Below are positions 16,689 to 25,542 of a stretch of 64,000 bases of DNA, in pieces. The stretch comes from an uncultured Pseudomonadota bacterium (lineage in GTDB: Bacteria; Myxococcota_A; UBA796; SXON01). Each line of letters opens with the position of its first letter. The first letter of the stretch is position 1. The notes under the pieces are model-generated. The model made no database searches. It worked only from the letters and a program-made list of their open reading frames with translations, and was not told where the DNA came from. The position numbers and the translations under genes are program-made. The DNA lies in NCBI GenBank assembly GCA_903900265.1, contig CAIUMM010000153.1, positions 1 to 64,000 on the forward strand, written 5' to 3'.

Positions 16689-17998
16689 TGCCCCATGTGC
16701 TCGTGGTCGATGATGAACCTGGCGTCCGCAGCTTCGTGGCGACCGCGCTCCGTCGCGCCGGGTTCGAGATCGATGAGGCCGCCGACACCGAAGCGGCGCT
16801 GATGACCCTACGACGCCGGTCCTACGCGGTCATCGTCACCGACCTGCGCATGCCCGGCGCGGACGGCTTGGCCCTGCTGGACCACGCCCGCAAGGATCAT
16901 CCCGACACCGAGGTGATCGTGCTCACCGCGCACGGCACGGTCAGCACCGCCGTCGACGCGATGAAGCGCGGCGCGTTCGACTTCCTCCAGAAGCCCGTCG
17001 ACAGCCCAGACGCCCTGCGCGCGGTGGTGCGGCGCGCGGTAGAACGGCACGGACTACGTGCTCAAGCCGAGATCGCGCGGGGCAACGCGCCTACGCTTAC
17101 CTGGGGAGCCTCTACGATGATCCCGGTGGTCAGCGCGCTGCAAAAGGTGGCGCGGACCAACGCAACCGTCCTGCTCCTCGGCGAGAGCGGCGTCGGCAAA
17201 GAGGTCGCCGCACAGGTGCTGCACAACAGCTCAGATCGCGCAGACCGGCCGTTTGTCACAGTGAACTGCGCGACGCTCAGCGCGTCGCTGTTGGAGAGCG
17301 AGCTGTTCGGGCACGAGCGGGGCGCGTTCACCGGCGCAGCGCAGCGCAGACGCGGCAAGCTGGAGTTGGCCGACGGCGGCACGTTCTTCCTCGACGAGGT
17401 CGGCGAGCTGGATCTTGGTCTACAAGCCCGTTTGCTCCGCGTCCTTCAGGAGCGTCGCTTCGAGCGCGTCGGCGGTGAACAAACGGTGGAGGTCGACGTA
17501 CGCATCGTCGCGGCGACCAACCGAGACCTCGAAGCCCGCGTCCGAGACGGCACATTCCGGGAGGATCTGTACTACCGCCTCGCTGGATTTCCGATCCGGC
17601 TCCCGCCGCTGCGCGAGCGACGCGCCGACGTCCTTCCCCTCGCCCGTACCCTGCTGTCGCGCATCGGGCGTGAGCTGGGACGGCCCGGGCTGTACCTCTC
17701 CGAAGCGTCGGCGAGCCTGATACCCACGATGTCCTGGCCGGGGAACGTGCGCGAGCTGTGCAACCAGTTGGAGCGCGCCGCGATCCTCTCCGACGGCCCC
17801 GAGATCACGCTCGTCGCGGCGGCGACCGCTGCGCGCCAAGCCGCCCCGGACGTCGTCCCCACGCTCGCACAAGCCGAAGCGGAGCTGATCCGCCGGGCGC
17901 TGGCCCTATACGACGGCAATCGTAGAAAAAGCGCCGACCACCTTGGGATCGGCGAGCGCACCCTGTACGAAAAAATCAAACTTTATGGCCTGAGCTGA
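16688..17998 (+). CDS. NtrC-family sigma-54-dependent response regulator
   Basis: This 436-residue protein has the full three-domain layout. The receiver domain (1-120) has the phospho-Asp in [10 protein letters not shown]. The AAA+ domain (~140-370) has Walker A GESGVGKE, the sigma-54 contact loop GAFTGA, Walker [10 protein letters not shown] and REDLYYRL. The C-terminal Fis-type HTH ends [20 protein letters not shown]. It activates sigma-54 promoters when phosphorylated, here by the kinase encoded one base overlap upstream. The adjacent YHYH lipoprotein gene is a possible target. Confidence 0.95.
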   Translation: MPHVLVVDDEPGVRSFVATALRRAGFEIDEAADTEAALMTLRRRSYAVIVTDLRMPGADGLALLDHARKDHPDTEVIVLTAHGTVSTAVDAMKRGAFDFLQKPVDSPDALRAVVRRAVERHGLRAQAEIARGNAPTLTWGASTMIPVVSALQKVARTNATVLLLGESGVGKEVAAQVLHNSSDRADRPFVTVNCATLSASLLESELFGHERGAFTGAAQRRRGKLELADGGTFFLDEVGELDLGLQARLLRVLQERRFERVGGEQTVEVDVRIVAATNRDLEARVRDGTFREDLYYRLAGFPIRLPPLRERRADVLPLARTLLSRIGRELGRPGLYLSEASASLIPTMSWPGNVRELCNQLERAAILSDGPEITLVAAATAARQAAPDVVPTLAQAEAELIRRALALYDGNRRKSADHLGIGERTLYEKIKLYGLS

Positions 17999-18058
17999 CC
18001 GGCTGCCCCGTCGGCCCCCTGCCTGCTTGCTTCACCCGCCCACAATCCCGAGGTCCTC

Positions 18059-19015
18059 TTGCTCCTGCTTCTACTCGCCTGCAACACCGCTTCCAAGTCG
18101 TCGGATACCAGCGAAACCGCAGACACCGCAGAAACCAGTGACACTGCGGACCTAAGCAGCTGCCCCAAGGCCGCGCTGTTCCCCGAGCTGACGGCCAACG
18201 CCGCCAACGCCGCGTACCCGGACCCCGAGGTCACCGCCAAGTGCGACGGCACCGATCTCGTCGTGACGTCGAACGGCATCCCGTGGTACGAATTCGTCGC
18301 GCTCACGCCCAACGAGCTGGCGGCGCAGAACCTCGAATTCCGCATCCCGTTGGAGCCCGTAGCGGCCGCAGAGCCCATCCCGCTGAACCTGCTCGGCGAC
18401 GTCGGGTTCGCGCTGGTCGGACTGCCGGTGTACTCGCCGAACGAGGCGGCGGTGCCCGAACCCTACGGCGATCCAGTCTACAACGAGATCGTCGACGCCT
18501 GCTACGGCCACACTGGTCCCGAAGGCGACTACCACCTGCACGCGATGGACGTCCTGTGCTCAACGATGGTCGCCCCGGTAAGCGGCGCGCCGTCGCCGAT
18601 CATCGGCTTCGCGCTCGACGGGTTCCCGATCTACGGGCCCGACGCGTGCTTGGACGCGAATTGCACCGAGATCGCGACGATGCAGAGCGGCTACGCACAG
18701 ACCGGGGACCCGACCACTTACGCCTGGGACGCCTACAGTTACACGGCGAGCAACGACCCCACGGTGCTCGACGTGTGCAACGGGCGCACCGAGCCCGACG
18801 GCACCTACGGGTACCACATGACGCGCACCTTTCCGTACGTCGTCGGTTGCTACCACGGTGAGGTCACGCTGCCAGACGGGGGCGGCGGCGGCGACACCGG
18901 GATGCCGCCGGTCGAAGACTGCGCAGACGTCGAGCCCGGCATGCCCTGCTGCGGGGACGGCGTGTGCGACGGCCCCGAGACGAACGACAACTGCCCGGCG
19001 GACTGTCCGGCCTAA
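18059..19015 (+). CDS. YHYH-domain lipoprotein
   Basis: This 318-residue protein starts with TTG 18059 and reads MLLLLLACNT, a very short lipoprotein leader, then a Ser/Asp/Thr linker (DTSETADTAETSDTAD). The body has the features of the YHYH family (GDYHLHAMDVL, GFALDGFPIYGPD, GYHMTRTFPY, GCYHGEV), named for its conserved Tyr-His motif and found in exported proteins of unknown role. The C-terminus has a Gly-rich linker and a Cys-rich knot (CCGDGVCDGPETNDNCPADC), a motif common in Myxococcota surface proteins. It ends 12 bp before palindrome copy 3. Confidence 0.85.
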   Translation: MLLLLLACNTASKSSDTSETADTAETSDTADLSSCPKAALFPELTANAANAAYPDPEVTAKCDGTDLVVTSNGIPWYEFVALTPNELAAQNLEFRIPLEPVAAAEPIPLNLLGDVGFALVGLPVYSPNEAAVPEPYGDPVYNEIVDACYGHTGPEGDYHLHAMDVLCSTMVAPVSGAPSPIIGFALDGFPIYGPDACLDANCTEIATMQSGYAQTGDPTTYAWDAYSYTASNDPTVLDVCNGRTEPDGTYGYHMTRTFPYVVGCYHGEVTLPDGGGGGDTGMPPVEDCADVEPGMPCCGDGVCDGPETNDNCPADCPA

Positions 19016-19027
19016 ACGCAAAAACTA

Positions 19028-19087
19028 GGGGGTCAGGTTGTTACCATTACACTTTCCAGAAAGTGTAATGGTAACAACCTGACCCCT
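19028..19087. repeat. Palindromic repeat copy 3 (about 58-60 bp)
   Basis: Same element as copies 1 and 2, with outer ends GGGGTC and GACCCC and a central TTTCCAGAAA, so only the centre (C/A) and the outermost pair fail to match. The T-to-G change in one arm is matched by A-to-C in the other, so pairing is kept. It sits between the convergent genes ending at 19015 and 19092. Confidence 0.9.
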
Positions 19088-19091
19088 ACTT

Positions 19092-20048
19092 TTAGGAAGG
19101 TTGAACCATAATCCAGGCGATCTCCGGCGCCGCCCGCCACCGCACGGGCGCCACCGACCACCCGATGCCGCGGTGCACGAACAACCACGCGCCGTCCTGC
19201 CCTTGGTACCAGCCCCACGGGTAGTCCCCGCTCCCCTTCGGCAGGAAAAACGGTCCTACAACCGGGATCCGAACCTGCCCAGCGTGCGTGTGCCCCGCGA
19301 GCACCGCGAACACATCCGGGTGCGACAAATCGTCAAACATCGCCGGGGAGTGCGTCAGCGTCAGCGTCGGCGTGCCATCGAGCTCCGCGTAGGCCGCCGC
19401 GATGTCCGGGTCCCCCGCCAGAATATCGTCCGTCCCAGCGACGCGGATCGGCCCCACGCGCACCGACCGGTTGTTGAGCAAAGGGATGCCGTGCTCCGCG
19501 AGCACCGCCGTCCATTCCTCGCGCCGCTTGGCTTTTTGATCGCTGTCATTCCCGAGGTAGCCCGGATCGTGCGGCGAGCGACCATCCGGGGTCAACGCCC
19601 AATACTCCCAGTTTCCGATGACCGCGTAGGTGCCGTACCGTGCTGCTGGGAGCGCACCCAAAAAGCGGTGCACCACCGCCATGTCGAAGCCGCGGGCCAG
19701 CACATCCCCGGTCAACACGATCACGTCCGGCGGAGTCGCCGCGCACATCTGGAGGATCTCGCTGCTTAGTTGATTCACCCAAGGCTCATCCCCGCGCAGG
19801 TGTACGTCGGAGAGGTGCAGCACTCGGAGCGCAGCGCTCAGCCCGCGCACCGGGATCGTATGCTCGGTGATCTCCCAGCGTCCAAGCTCGTTCCAACCCC
19901 CGGGCGTAGCCGTCTGAACGATGCGCGACCCGCCGGGCGCCGCCTGAACCCCGACCCGCCCCGGCGCTGGGAACACCTGTCCCCGCCGGACACCCCGGGC
20001 GATGCCACGTACGAACTTGAACGCTTGCTGCCAGTCTTGAAGCTTCAC
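19092..20048 (-). CDS. Metallophosphoesterase (YkuE/YaeI-like)
   Basis: This 318-residue calcineurin-like enzyme has LSDVHLRGD, IVLTGDVLARG, AVIGNWEYW, LTLTHSP and LAGHTHAGQ, the five blocks of the fold in order. The third block is normally GNHD/E; here the His is Trp. That His usually helps protonate the leaving group, so activity may be altered. The family hydrolyses phosphodiesters, including lipid substrates at the membrane. No clear signal peptide; the N-terminus is basic and amphipathic. It is divergent from the inositol monophosphatase (31 bp). Confidence 0.88.
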   Translation of the reverse strand: MKLQDWQQAFKFVRGIARGVRRGQVFPAPGRVGVQAAPGGSRIVQTATPGGWNELGRWEITEHTIPVRGLSAALRVLHLSDVHLRGDEPWVNQLSSEILQMCAATPPDVIVLTGDVLARGFDMAVVHRFLGALPAARYGTYAVIGNWEYWALTPDGRSPHDPGYLGNDSDQKAKRREEWTAVLAEHGIPLLNNRSVRVGPIRVAGTDDILAGDPDIAAAYAELDGTPTLTLTHSPAMFDDLSHPDVFAVLAGHTHAGQVRIPVVGPFFLPKGSGDYPWGWYQGQDGAWLFVHRGIGWSVAPVRWRAAPEIAWIMVQPS

Positions 20049-20079
20049 CGCTCCGCCCTATCCCGGATAGAGCGCGGCG

Positions 20080-20871
20080 ATGCGTGACCTGTTGCCCCTT
20101 GAACGCGCGGCTGAAGCCGCAGCCTCCGCCGCTGCGCTGCTGCTGCAACGCCGCCCCGAACGCGTCGATCACAAAGGCGCCATCGATCTCGTGACCGAAG
20201 TAGATCTGGCCTCGGAGGCCCGCATCCGCGAGCTGCTGGGCGCCAGCACCCCCGACATTCCGGTGCAAGGCGAGGAGGGCGGCGGGGTGACGACCGGGCT
20301 GCGCTGGGTGGTCGACCCCCTCGACGGCACCACAAATTTTGTGCACGACTACCCGTCCTACTGCGTCAGCATCGCCCTCGTCGATGGCGACACGCCGCTG
20401 ATCGGCTGCATCGCCGATCCGATCCGCGACCGCGTGTACACCGCGTCGATCGGCAACGGCGCGCGGCTCACCGACCAGCGCGCCCGGACCACTCGTCCGC
20501 TGCGGGTCTCCGAGGTGCGCACCTTGAACGACGCCCTCGGCGTCACCGGGTTTCCCTACGACCGGCGCGACAACGCATCGTTTTACCTCGCGTTCGTAGA
20601 GCGGGCGCTGATGGCAAGCCAAGCGATCCGGCGCAGCGGCTCGGCGGCGATGGACTTAGCGATGCTCTCGGCAGGGACCAGCGACTACTTTTGGGAGTAC
20701 GGCCTGAAAGCCTGGGACACCTCCGGCGGCGTCGTGCTCATCCAGGAGGCCGGCGGCATCGTCAGCCGGGTCGACGGCTCCACGCATCGGCCGGGCGCCC
20801 CCGAGATCGTCGCGACCAACGGGTGGCTGCACGAGCAGGTGCTGGCGATGCTCAACCCGCGTACCGACTGA
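20080..20871 (+). CDS. Inositol monophosphatase family protein
   Basis: This 263-residue protein has the family's metal-site motifs: VTEVDLASE, GEEGG (Glu of site 1), DPLDGTTNFVHDY and AWDTSGGVVLIQEAGG. Length matches SuhB/IMPase enzymes, which dephosphorylate inositol monophosphate and related sugar phosphates with Mg2+. It is cytoplasmic. It starts 31 bp from the divergent metallophosphoesterase. The exact substrate (inositol, histidinol or other phosphate) cannot be fixed from sequence. Confidence 0.93.
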   Translation: MRDLLPLERAAEAAASAAALLLQRRPERVDHKGAIDLVTEVDLASEARIRELLGASTPDIPVQGEEGGGVTTGLRWVVDPLDGTTNFVHDYPSYCVSIALVDGDTPLIGCIADPIRDRVYTASIGNGARLTDQRARTTRPLRVSEVRTLNDALGVTGFPYDRRDNASFYLAFVERALMASQAIRRSGSAAMDLAMLSAGTSDYFWEYGLKAWDTSGGVVLIQEAGGIVSRVDGSTHRPGAPEIVATNGWLHEQVLAMLNPRTD

Positions 20872-20885
20872 ACCCAGCGGGCTTC

Positions 20886-21455
20886 TTACCAGATCTTCCA
20901 CCACGCCTTGTCGGCGACCGGCGCCGACATCACCAACCCCGTCAGCTTGCCATTTTGAATCAGGAACGGGAACGCACACACCCGATCGCCGCGCGCGGCG
21001 TCGAATGCGCTGCGGGTCTCGTCGAGGAGCACCGCTCGGTGGCGCGGCGTGTCGACCATGACGGTGATGCGGCCGCGGATCGGCACGCTCGCGACGAGGT
21101 TGGACGTCTGCAGGCGCCCACAGGCGAGCTGAAGGCGCTTGGTGTCCATCAGGAACTCCGCCGCGTGCGGCGTAGCGATAGCCAGCCGCCCCTCTCCGGA
21201 AGCGCTCCACGCCCCCGGCAGCGCGCCCAGCCACAGCACCGCGACGTCCCACGCCTTGCCTTCCACCTGATCCCGCGGCAACACCCGATGCGAGTCGGCC
21301 TTCACGATCGCGGCCCACGGCGAATGATCGGGTTCACTCTCGATCACGTATCGGCCCGAAGCGGTGCGACAGCCGGGCCACTTTGGCCCGAACAACTGGA
21401 TGAGTGTGCCCTCGTTCATGTCAGGAGGATAAGGCAGCGTCAAGAAACCGTCCAT
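20886..21455 (-). CDS. Hypothetical protein, possibly exported
   Basis: The 3' part is clearly coding (WPGCRTASGRYVIESEPD, WDVAVLWLGALPG, LVASVPIRGRITVMVDTPRH). The start is uncertain: ATG 21455, ATG 21419, or GTG 21533, which would give a short leader to Cys (MRPLAGASC) and a DAGGTTTDTG linker like other lipoproteins here. The longer frame overlaps trpS and is unlikely. The sequence is mixed alpha/beta with no known motif. It is convergent with the inositol monophosphatase and divergent from trpS. Confidence 0.6.
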   Translation of the reverse strand: MDGFLTLPYPPDMNEGTLIQLFGPKWPGCRTASGRYVIESEPDHSPWAAIVKADSHRVLPRDQVEGKAWDVAVLWLGALPGAWSASGEGRLAIATPHAAEFLMDTKRLQLACGRLQTSNLVASVPIRGRITVMVDTPRHRAVLLDETRSAFDAARGDRVCAFPFLIQNGKLTGLVMSAPVADKAWWKIW

Positions 21456-21578
21456 ACCGGTATCCGTCGTTGTTCCCCCCGCGTCGCTGAACTGTTGCAG
21501 AACGGGACAGGACGCGCCAGCGAGCGGGCGCACGAGCCGCCCGTTCCACCCCCGCCGCTTTCTTGATAGCCGCCGCAC

Positions 21579-22625
21579 ATGTCGACCCCGTCCTCCGTGC
21601 CCTCCCTGTCCCCCCTGACGCCCGCCGCCCCCTCGAAACTGCGCGCGTTCTCCGGCGTACAGCCCACCGGAAAGCTGCACCTTGGAAACTACCTTGGTGC
21701 GATCAAGCCCTGGGTCCAGCACCAGCACGCCCGCGAAAACGTGTTCTGCGTGGTCGATCTGCACGCGCTCACCATCCCTGAGGTGGTGAACCCGGCGCAG
21801 CTGCGCGCGAACTGTCGCGGTGTGGTGGCCGCTTTTCTCGCCAGCGGCATCGACCCCGCGCACTCCAACATCTTCATCCAGTCCCACATCCGCGAGCACG
21901 CCGAGCTGCAGTGGCTGCTGAACTGCGTGACGCCGTTAGGCTGGTTGGACCGCATGACGCAGTTCAAGTCCAAGGCAGAGGGCCGGGAGACCGTAGGCGC
22001 AGGCTTGCTGAACTACCCGGTGCTCCAAGCCGCGGACATCCTGCTCTATGACACCGACGTGGTTCCGGTCGGCGACGATCAGAAGCAGCACATCGAGCTG
22101 GCGCGCGACATCGCGTTCCGCTTCAACCACCTGTTTGGCGAGACGCTCAAAGCCCCCGCGCTCTCCGTGCCGCTCGCCGGTGCGCGGGTCATGGGCTTAG
22201 ACGATCCCACGGTCAAGATGTCCAAGTCCATCGCCGAGCAGCGCCCGAACCACGCCGTCGGCCTCGACCAAGACCCGGCGAAGGCCCGAAAAGTGATCAT
22301 GAAGGCGGTGACGGACACCGGCTGCGAGTACGCCCCCGGGCTGGCCAGCCCCGGCGTGGTCAACCTCATGGGCATCCTGTCCGCGGTCACCGGCGAGAGC
22401 GTAGACAGCATCGCCGAGCGCTACGCGGGCCGCGGCTACGGGTACCTGAAGGCCGAGGTGGCCGACGCGGTGGTCGCTGAACTCACCCCGGTACAAGCCG
22501 AATATGCGCGCCTGATGAACGATCACGGCTATCTGGACAGCATCCTCAACACCTCGACCGCGCGGGTGCGGGAGATCGCCGAGGGCGTGATGCGTCGCGT
22601 GCGCGGCGCCATCGGCGTAGGCTGA
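21579..22625 (+). CDS. trpS: Tryptophan-tRNA ligase
   Basis: This 348-residue class I aminoacyl-tRNA synthetase has the HIGH-like motif in SGVQPTGKLHLGNYLGAI and the KMSKS loop in DPTVKMSKS. QAADILLYDTDVVPVGDDQK is the tryptophan-pocket region typical of bacterial TrpRS. The ~20-residue Ser/Pro-rich N-terminal extension before KLRAFSG is slightly longer than usual. It charges tRNA-Trp in the cytoplasm. This housekeeping gene is a landmark for the chromosome. Confidence 0.97.
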   Translation: MSTPSSVPSLSPLTPAAPSKLRAFSGVQPTGKLHLGNYLGAIKPWVQHQHARENVFCVVDLHALTIPEVVNPAQLRANCRGVVAAFLASGIDPAHSNIFIQSHIREHAELQWLLNCVTPLGWLDRMTQFKSKAEGRETVGAGLLNYPVLQAADILLYDTDVVPVGDDQKQHIELARDIAFRFNHLFGETLKAPALSVPLAGARVMGLDDPTVKMSKSIAEQRPNHAVGLDQDPAKARKVIMKAVTDTGCEYAPGLASPGVVNLMGILSAVTGESVDSIAERYAGRGYGYLKAEVADAVVAELTPVQAEYARLMNDHGYLDSILNTSTARVREIAEGVMRRVRGAIGVG

Positions 22626-22628
22626 GGG

Positions 22629-23054
22629 TCAGTCGCCGACGGGCAGCAAGGCCAAAAACATCGGTACAAGCGGCGACGCCTTGCGTGTGTCGATGTTCAG
22701 CATGACAAACGTAAGCTCGGCATCCGCGACCAACTCACCGTCCGATCCGTCGGGAAGGATCGCGTGAATGGTCTGCTTGATCCGTCCGATCATGCGTCGC
22801 GCCGACAAGGCCTCCGCCCGCACCCTCAACCGGTCGCCGTAGCGACATTCGCGCCGGTATTGGATCTGTACGCGCAGGATCGCCGGAGCGACACGGTCGT
22901 GCTCGATCATCGCCGGGATCGGGAAACCATGATGGTCCGCCCACGCGAAGCGGCACCACTCCATGTACTCCAAATAGCGGGTGTGATTGACATGTCCAAA
23001 CATGTCCACATGGGACGAATGCACACAAACATCAAGACCGGGAAAGGCGCTCAT
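22629..23054 (-). CDS. Hotdog-fold acyl thioesterase (4HBT/YbgC-like)
   Basis: I chose ATG 23054 over the TTG at 23108. The 141-residue protein has the 4HBT signature VDMFGHVNHTRYLEYMEW with the catalytic Asp, and the core strand IQYRRECRYGDRLRVRAEAL. Such enzymes hydrolyse acyl-CoA or acyl-ACP. It is divergent from the FAAL/ACP/PKS operon across a 276-bp region with repeated TGCGTA half-sites. Enediyne and other PUFA-like synthases work with hotdog thioesterases, so release or editing for that operon is plausible but unproven. Confidence 0.88.
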   Translation of the reverse strand: MSAFPGLDVCVHSSHVDMFGHVNHTRYLEYMEWCRFAWADHHGFPIPAMIEHDRVAPAILRVQIQYRRECRYGDRLRVRAEALSARRMIGRIKQTIHAILPDGSDGELVADAELTFVMLNIDTRKASPLVPMFLALLPVGD

Positions 23055-23060
23055 GCCGCG

Positions 23061-23199
23061 TGCGTAACGCACTCCCCGTGGCGCCACCGGGTCGAGGCGA
23101 TTCGGCAAAGGTGCGTAATCTCCTACGCAGTCGCGTGTGACAGGCTACGCAGCCGCGAAAACTGAAGCTTCATTCATCGTACCGAACCGACCCGTCGGT
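23061..23199. promoter_or_regulatory. Cluster of inverted repeats between thioesterase and FAAL genes
   Basis: TGCGTAACGCA (23061-23071) is an imperfect dyad. TGCGTA (23112-23117) and TACGCA (23124-23129) form an inverted repeat with a 6-bp gap, and another TACGCA lies at 23146-23151. A different dyad, ACCGA/TCGGT, is at 23186-23199. The half-sites lie between divergent start codons, so they look like operators for a shared regulator. No regulator gene is adjacent. Confidence 0.5.
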
Positions 23200-23330
23200 C
23201 GTTCTTCCAAAACTGACCCGACTGACTAAAGATAAGTGTAAATCGGCACTTGGCCCACGTCGGACGGTGTGCTACCAGTACGCCCGTTCCGGACACCCTG
23301 CAGGATGTCCGTTCCAACCCGGAGTCGCTG

Positions 23331-25172
23331 ATGTCGCACGTTTCCAACTCGTTTGACCGCCAACACCTCCCGGCGACCATCGTCGAGGCGTTGCAGCGCT
23401 GCGCGCAGTTTGACGAGCACGGCTACACCTTCCTCGACGGCGCGTTGAAGCCTACGCGCTACAGCTTCAAAGCCCTGTGGGCCGCCTCCGAAGCCCGCGC
23501 CCGCCTGCTGATGGCGCGCGGCTACCAGCGCGGCGATCGCGTCGCGATGGTGCTCGCCAGCCCCGAAGACTTCGTCATCACCTTTTACGGCTGCCTGATC
23601 GCCGGTCTCGTCCCGGTCCCGATGTTCCCGCCGTTGTCCTTCGGCAAGCTGGACTCTTGGGCTGACAGCGCCGTGAACATCATGCAGGTGGCCGGCGCCA
23701 GCCTGCTGATCACCGACAAGCAACTCTCCAACGTGCTCTGGCAGGTGATGCCGAAGGTCAAGACCCTCCGCGATCTGCTCACCATCGACAAGATCGCCGA
23801 GGTCGCCCCCAGCACCGCCGCGCTCCCGGAGCTCACCCCGGACGACCTCGCGTTCCTTCAGTTCACGTCCGGCTCGACCTCCGCACCGAAGGGCGTGGTC
23901 GTCACTCAGGCCTCGCTGATGGCGAACTGCCACGCCATCGCGAACAGCGGGATGCAGCTCACCCGCGGGCGTGACGTCGGCGTCTCCTGGCTGCCGCTCT
24001 ACCACGACATGGGCCTGATCGGCTTCGTCATCACGCCGCTGCTCGCCGCGATCGACATCATCTTCCTGCCGACGATGAGCTTCGTGAAGCGCCCGAACTT
24101 GTGGATGCAGGTGATGCACGACTACAAGGCGACGCTGTCGTTCGGCCCGAACTTCGCGTTCGCGCTGGCCGGCAAGCGGGCGTCCGAAAAAGAGCTCTCG
24201 ACCTGGGACCTCTCCCGCGTCCGCGTGCTTGGCTGCGGCGCCGAGCCGATCAACGCGCTGGTGATGACGGAGTTCGTCGAGACCTTCGCACGCTGCGGCA
24301 TGACCAAAGACGCGATCATGCCTGCCTACGGCATGGCAGAAGCGACGTTGGCGATGAGCTTTCACGAGCCCGCCACCCCGCTGCGCGTGATCGCGGCCGA
24401 CGCGGACGCCTTCCGCGCCACCGGCACGCTCGAGGCCCCGAAGGACGACCACGTCGCGCTCTCGTTTGTCAGCTGCGGCAAGGCCTTCCGCGAGCACGCG
24501 CTGGGCGTCATCGACGCCGACGGCAACTTGCTCCCCGAAGGACAAGAAGGCGAGCTCGTGTTCCGCGGCCCGTCGGTCACCGCCGGCTACTACAAGAACC
24601 CCGAAGCCACCGCGGCGTGCTTCCGCGACGGCTGGCTTCGTACGGGCGACCTCGGCTTCTTGCTCGACGGGGATGTGTTCATCACCGGTCGCTGCAAAGA
24701 CCTCATCATCCTCAACGGCCGCAACCATCACCCGCAGACCATCGAGTGGATCGTCGCGGAGATTGACGGCGTACGCCGTGGCAATGTCGTCGCGTTCTCC
24801 CGCCCCGGCCGCGAGAGCGAAGAGCTGATCGTCGTCTGCGAGACCAAGCCGGACGCTCCAGCCAACCTCGCCGAGACCATCCAGCGCGCCGTCTCTGAGC
24901 AGCTCTCGCTGAAGGTGACCGAGGTCGTGACGCTCAAGGCCGGCCAGCTGCCCAAGACCAGCTCCGGCAAGCTGCAACGCCGCAAGACCCGGGAGATCTT
25001 CCTCTCGGGCGACCTCTCGGCGCAGGGCGACCGCACGCTGGGCAGCAGCGGCGAGACCTTGACCGTCGCGCGGCACGTGGCCCGCGGCCTGTTCGGTCGC
25101 GCCTCTCACCTCGCGTCCCGCGTGTTCGGCAGCAACGACGGCGCAGCGGACAGCGGTGACAACTCCGGTTAG
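23331..25172 (+). CDS. Fatty acyl-AMP ligase (FAAL)
   Basis: I chose ATG 23331, which follows GGAG at 6 bp. The 613-residue adenylate-forming enzyme has the AMP-binding core QFTSGSTSAPKGVVVT, SWLPLYHDMGLIG, YGMAEATL and TGDLGFLLDGDVFITGR, with RNHHPQTIEW and the C-terminal Lys region GQLPKTSSGKLQRRKT. The WLPLYHDMGLIG block and the overall layout are typical of FAALs, which activate a fatty acid as acyl-AMP and pass it to an ACP rather than to CoA. The last ~50 residues are Gly/Ser-rich. It begins the operon with the ACP (104 bp downstream) and the PKS, so it should load the starter acyl chain. Confidence 0.93.
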   Translation: MSHVSNSFDRQHLPATIVEALQRCAQFDEHGYTFLDGALKPTRYSFKALWAASEARARLLMARGYQRGDRVAMVLASPEDFVITFYGCLIAGLVPVPMFPPLSFGKLDSWADSAVNIMQVAGASLLITDKQLSNVLWQVMPKVKTLRDLLTIDKIAEVAPSTAALPELTPDDLAFLQFTSGSTSAPKGVVVTQASLMANCHAIANSGMQLTRGRDVGVSWLPLYHDMGLIGFVITPLLAAIDIIFLPTMSFVKRPNLWMQVMHDYKATLSFGPNFAFALAGKRASEKELSTWDLSRVRVLGCGAEPINALVMTEFVETFARCGMTKDAIMPAYGMAEATLAMSFHEPATPLRVIAADADAFRATGTLEAPKDDHVALSFVSCGKAFREHALGVIDADGNLLPEGQEGELVFRGPSVTAGYYKNPEATAACFRDGWLRTGDLGFLLDGDVFITGRCKDLIILNGRNHHPQTIEWIVAEIDGVRRGNVVAFSRPGRESEELIVVCETKPDAPANLAETIQRAVSEQLSLKVTEVVTLKAGQLPKTSSGKLQRRKTREIFLSGDLSAQGDRTLGSSGETLTVARHVARGLFGRASHLASRVFGSNDGAADSGDNSG

Positions 25173-25275
25173 CCGCGTCGAACCCCAACGGGCTGGTCTA
25201 CCGCCCGGCATCCAGCCGCAAGACGCCCACCCCGTAAAACCAGCCGTAAAACCAGAACGCACAAGGAATTTCCTC

Positions 25276-25518
25276 ATGAGCTCCCTCGATCTTATCAAAG
25301 AAGCCATCCTCGCCGTCGACCCCACCAAGGCGTCCAAGCTCGCAACGGTCTCCGCGACTCAGGAGATCCGCGAGCTCGGTATGGACTCGGTGGCCACCAT
25401 GGAGATGGTTGGTTTTCTCGAAGAAAAGCTTGAGACCCAGTTCAGCGACGAAGTGATGGTCCGCATCAACACCTTCGGCGATCTCATCGCGCTCATCGAC
25501 AAGACCCAGGCGGTCTGA
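25276..25518 (+). CDS. Acyl carrier protein
   Basis: I chose ATG 25276 after an AGGAA site; the frame start at 25156 gives a non-ACP extension. The 80-residue protein is a typical carrier domain: helix 1 LDLIKEAILAV, the phosphopantetheine site ELGMDSVATME (Ser in DSV), helix 3/4 with SDEVMVRINTFGDLIALI. It should carry the acyl chain from the FAAL to the KS of the PKS, whose ATG is 24 bp after its stop. No PPTase gene is in the window, so a housekeeping one must activate it. Confidence 0.93.
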   Translation: MSSLDLIKEAILAVDPTKASKLATVSATQEIRELGMDSVATMEMVGFLEEKLETQFSDEVMVRINTFGDLIALIDKTQAV

Positions 25519-25542
25519 GCGCGGCCTCGCCCGCGAGTTTCC

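Noticed and set aside
23226-25337. A 703-residue minus-strand frame over the FAAL gene
   Set aside because: The FAAL has all adenylate-forming motifs on the other strand; the frame is Val/Asp/His/Arg-rich with no domain.
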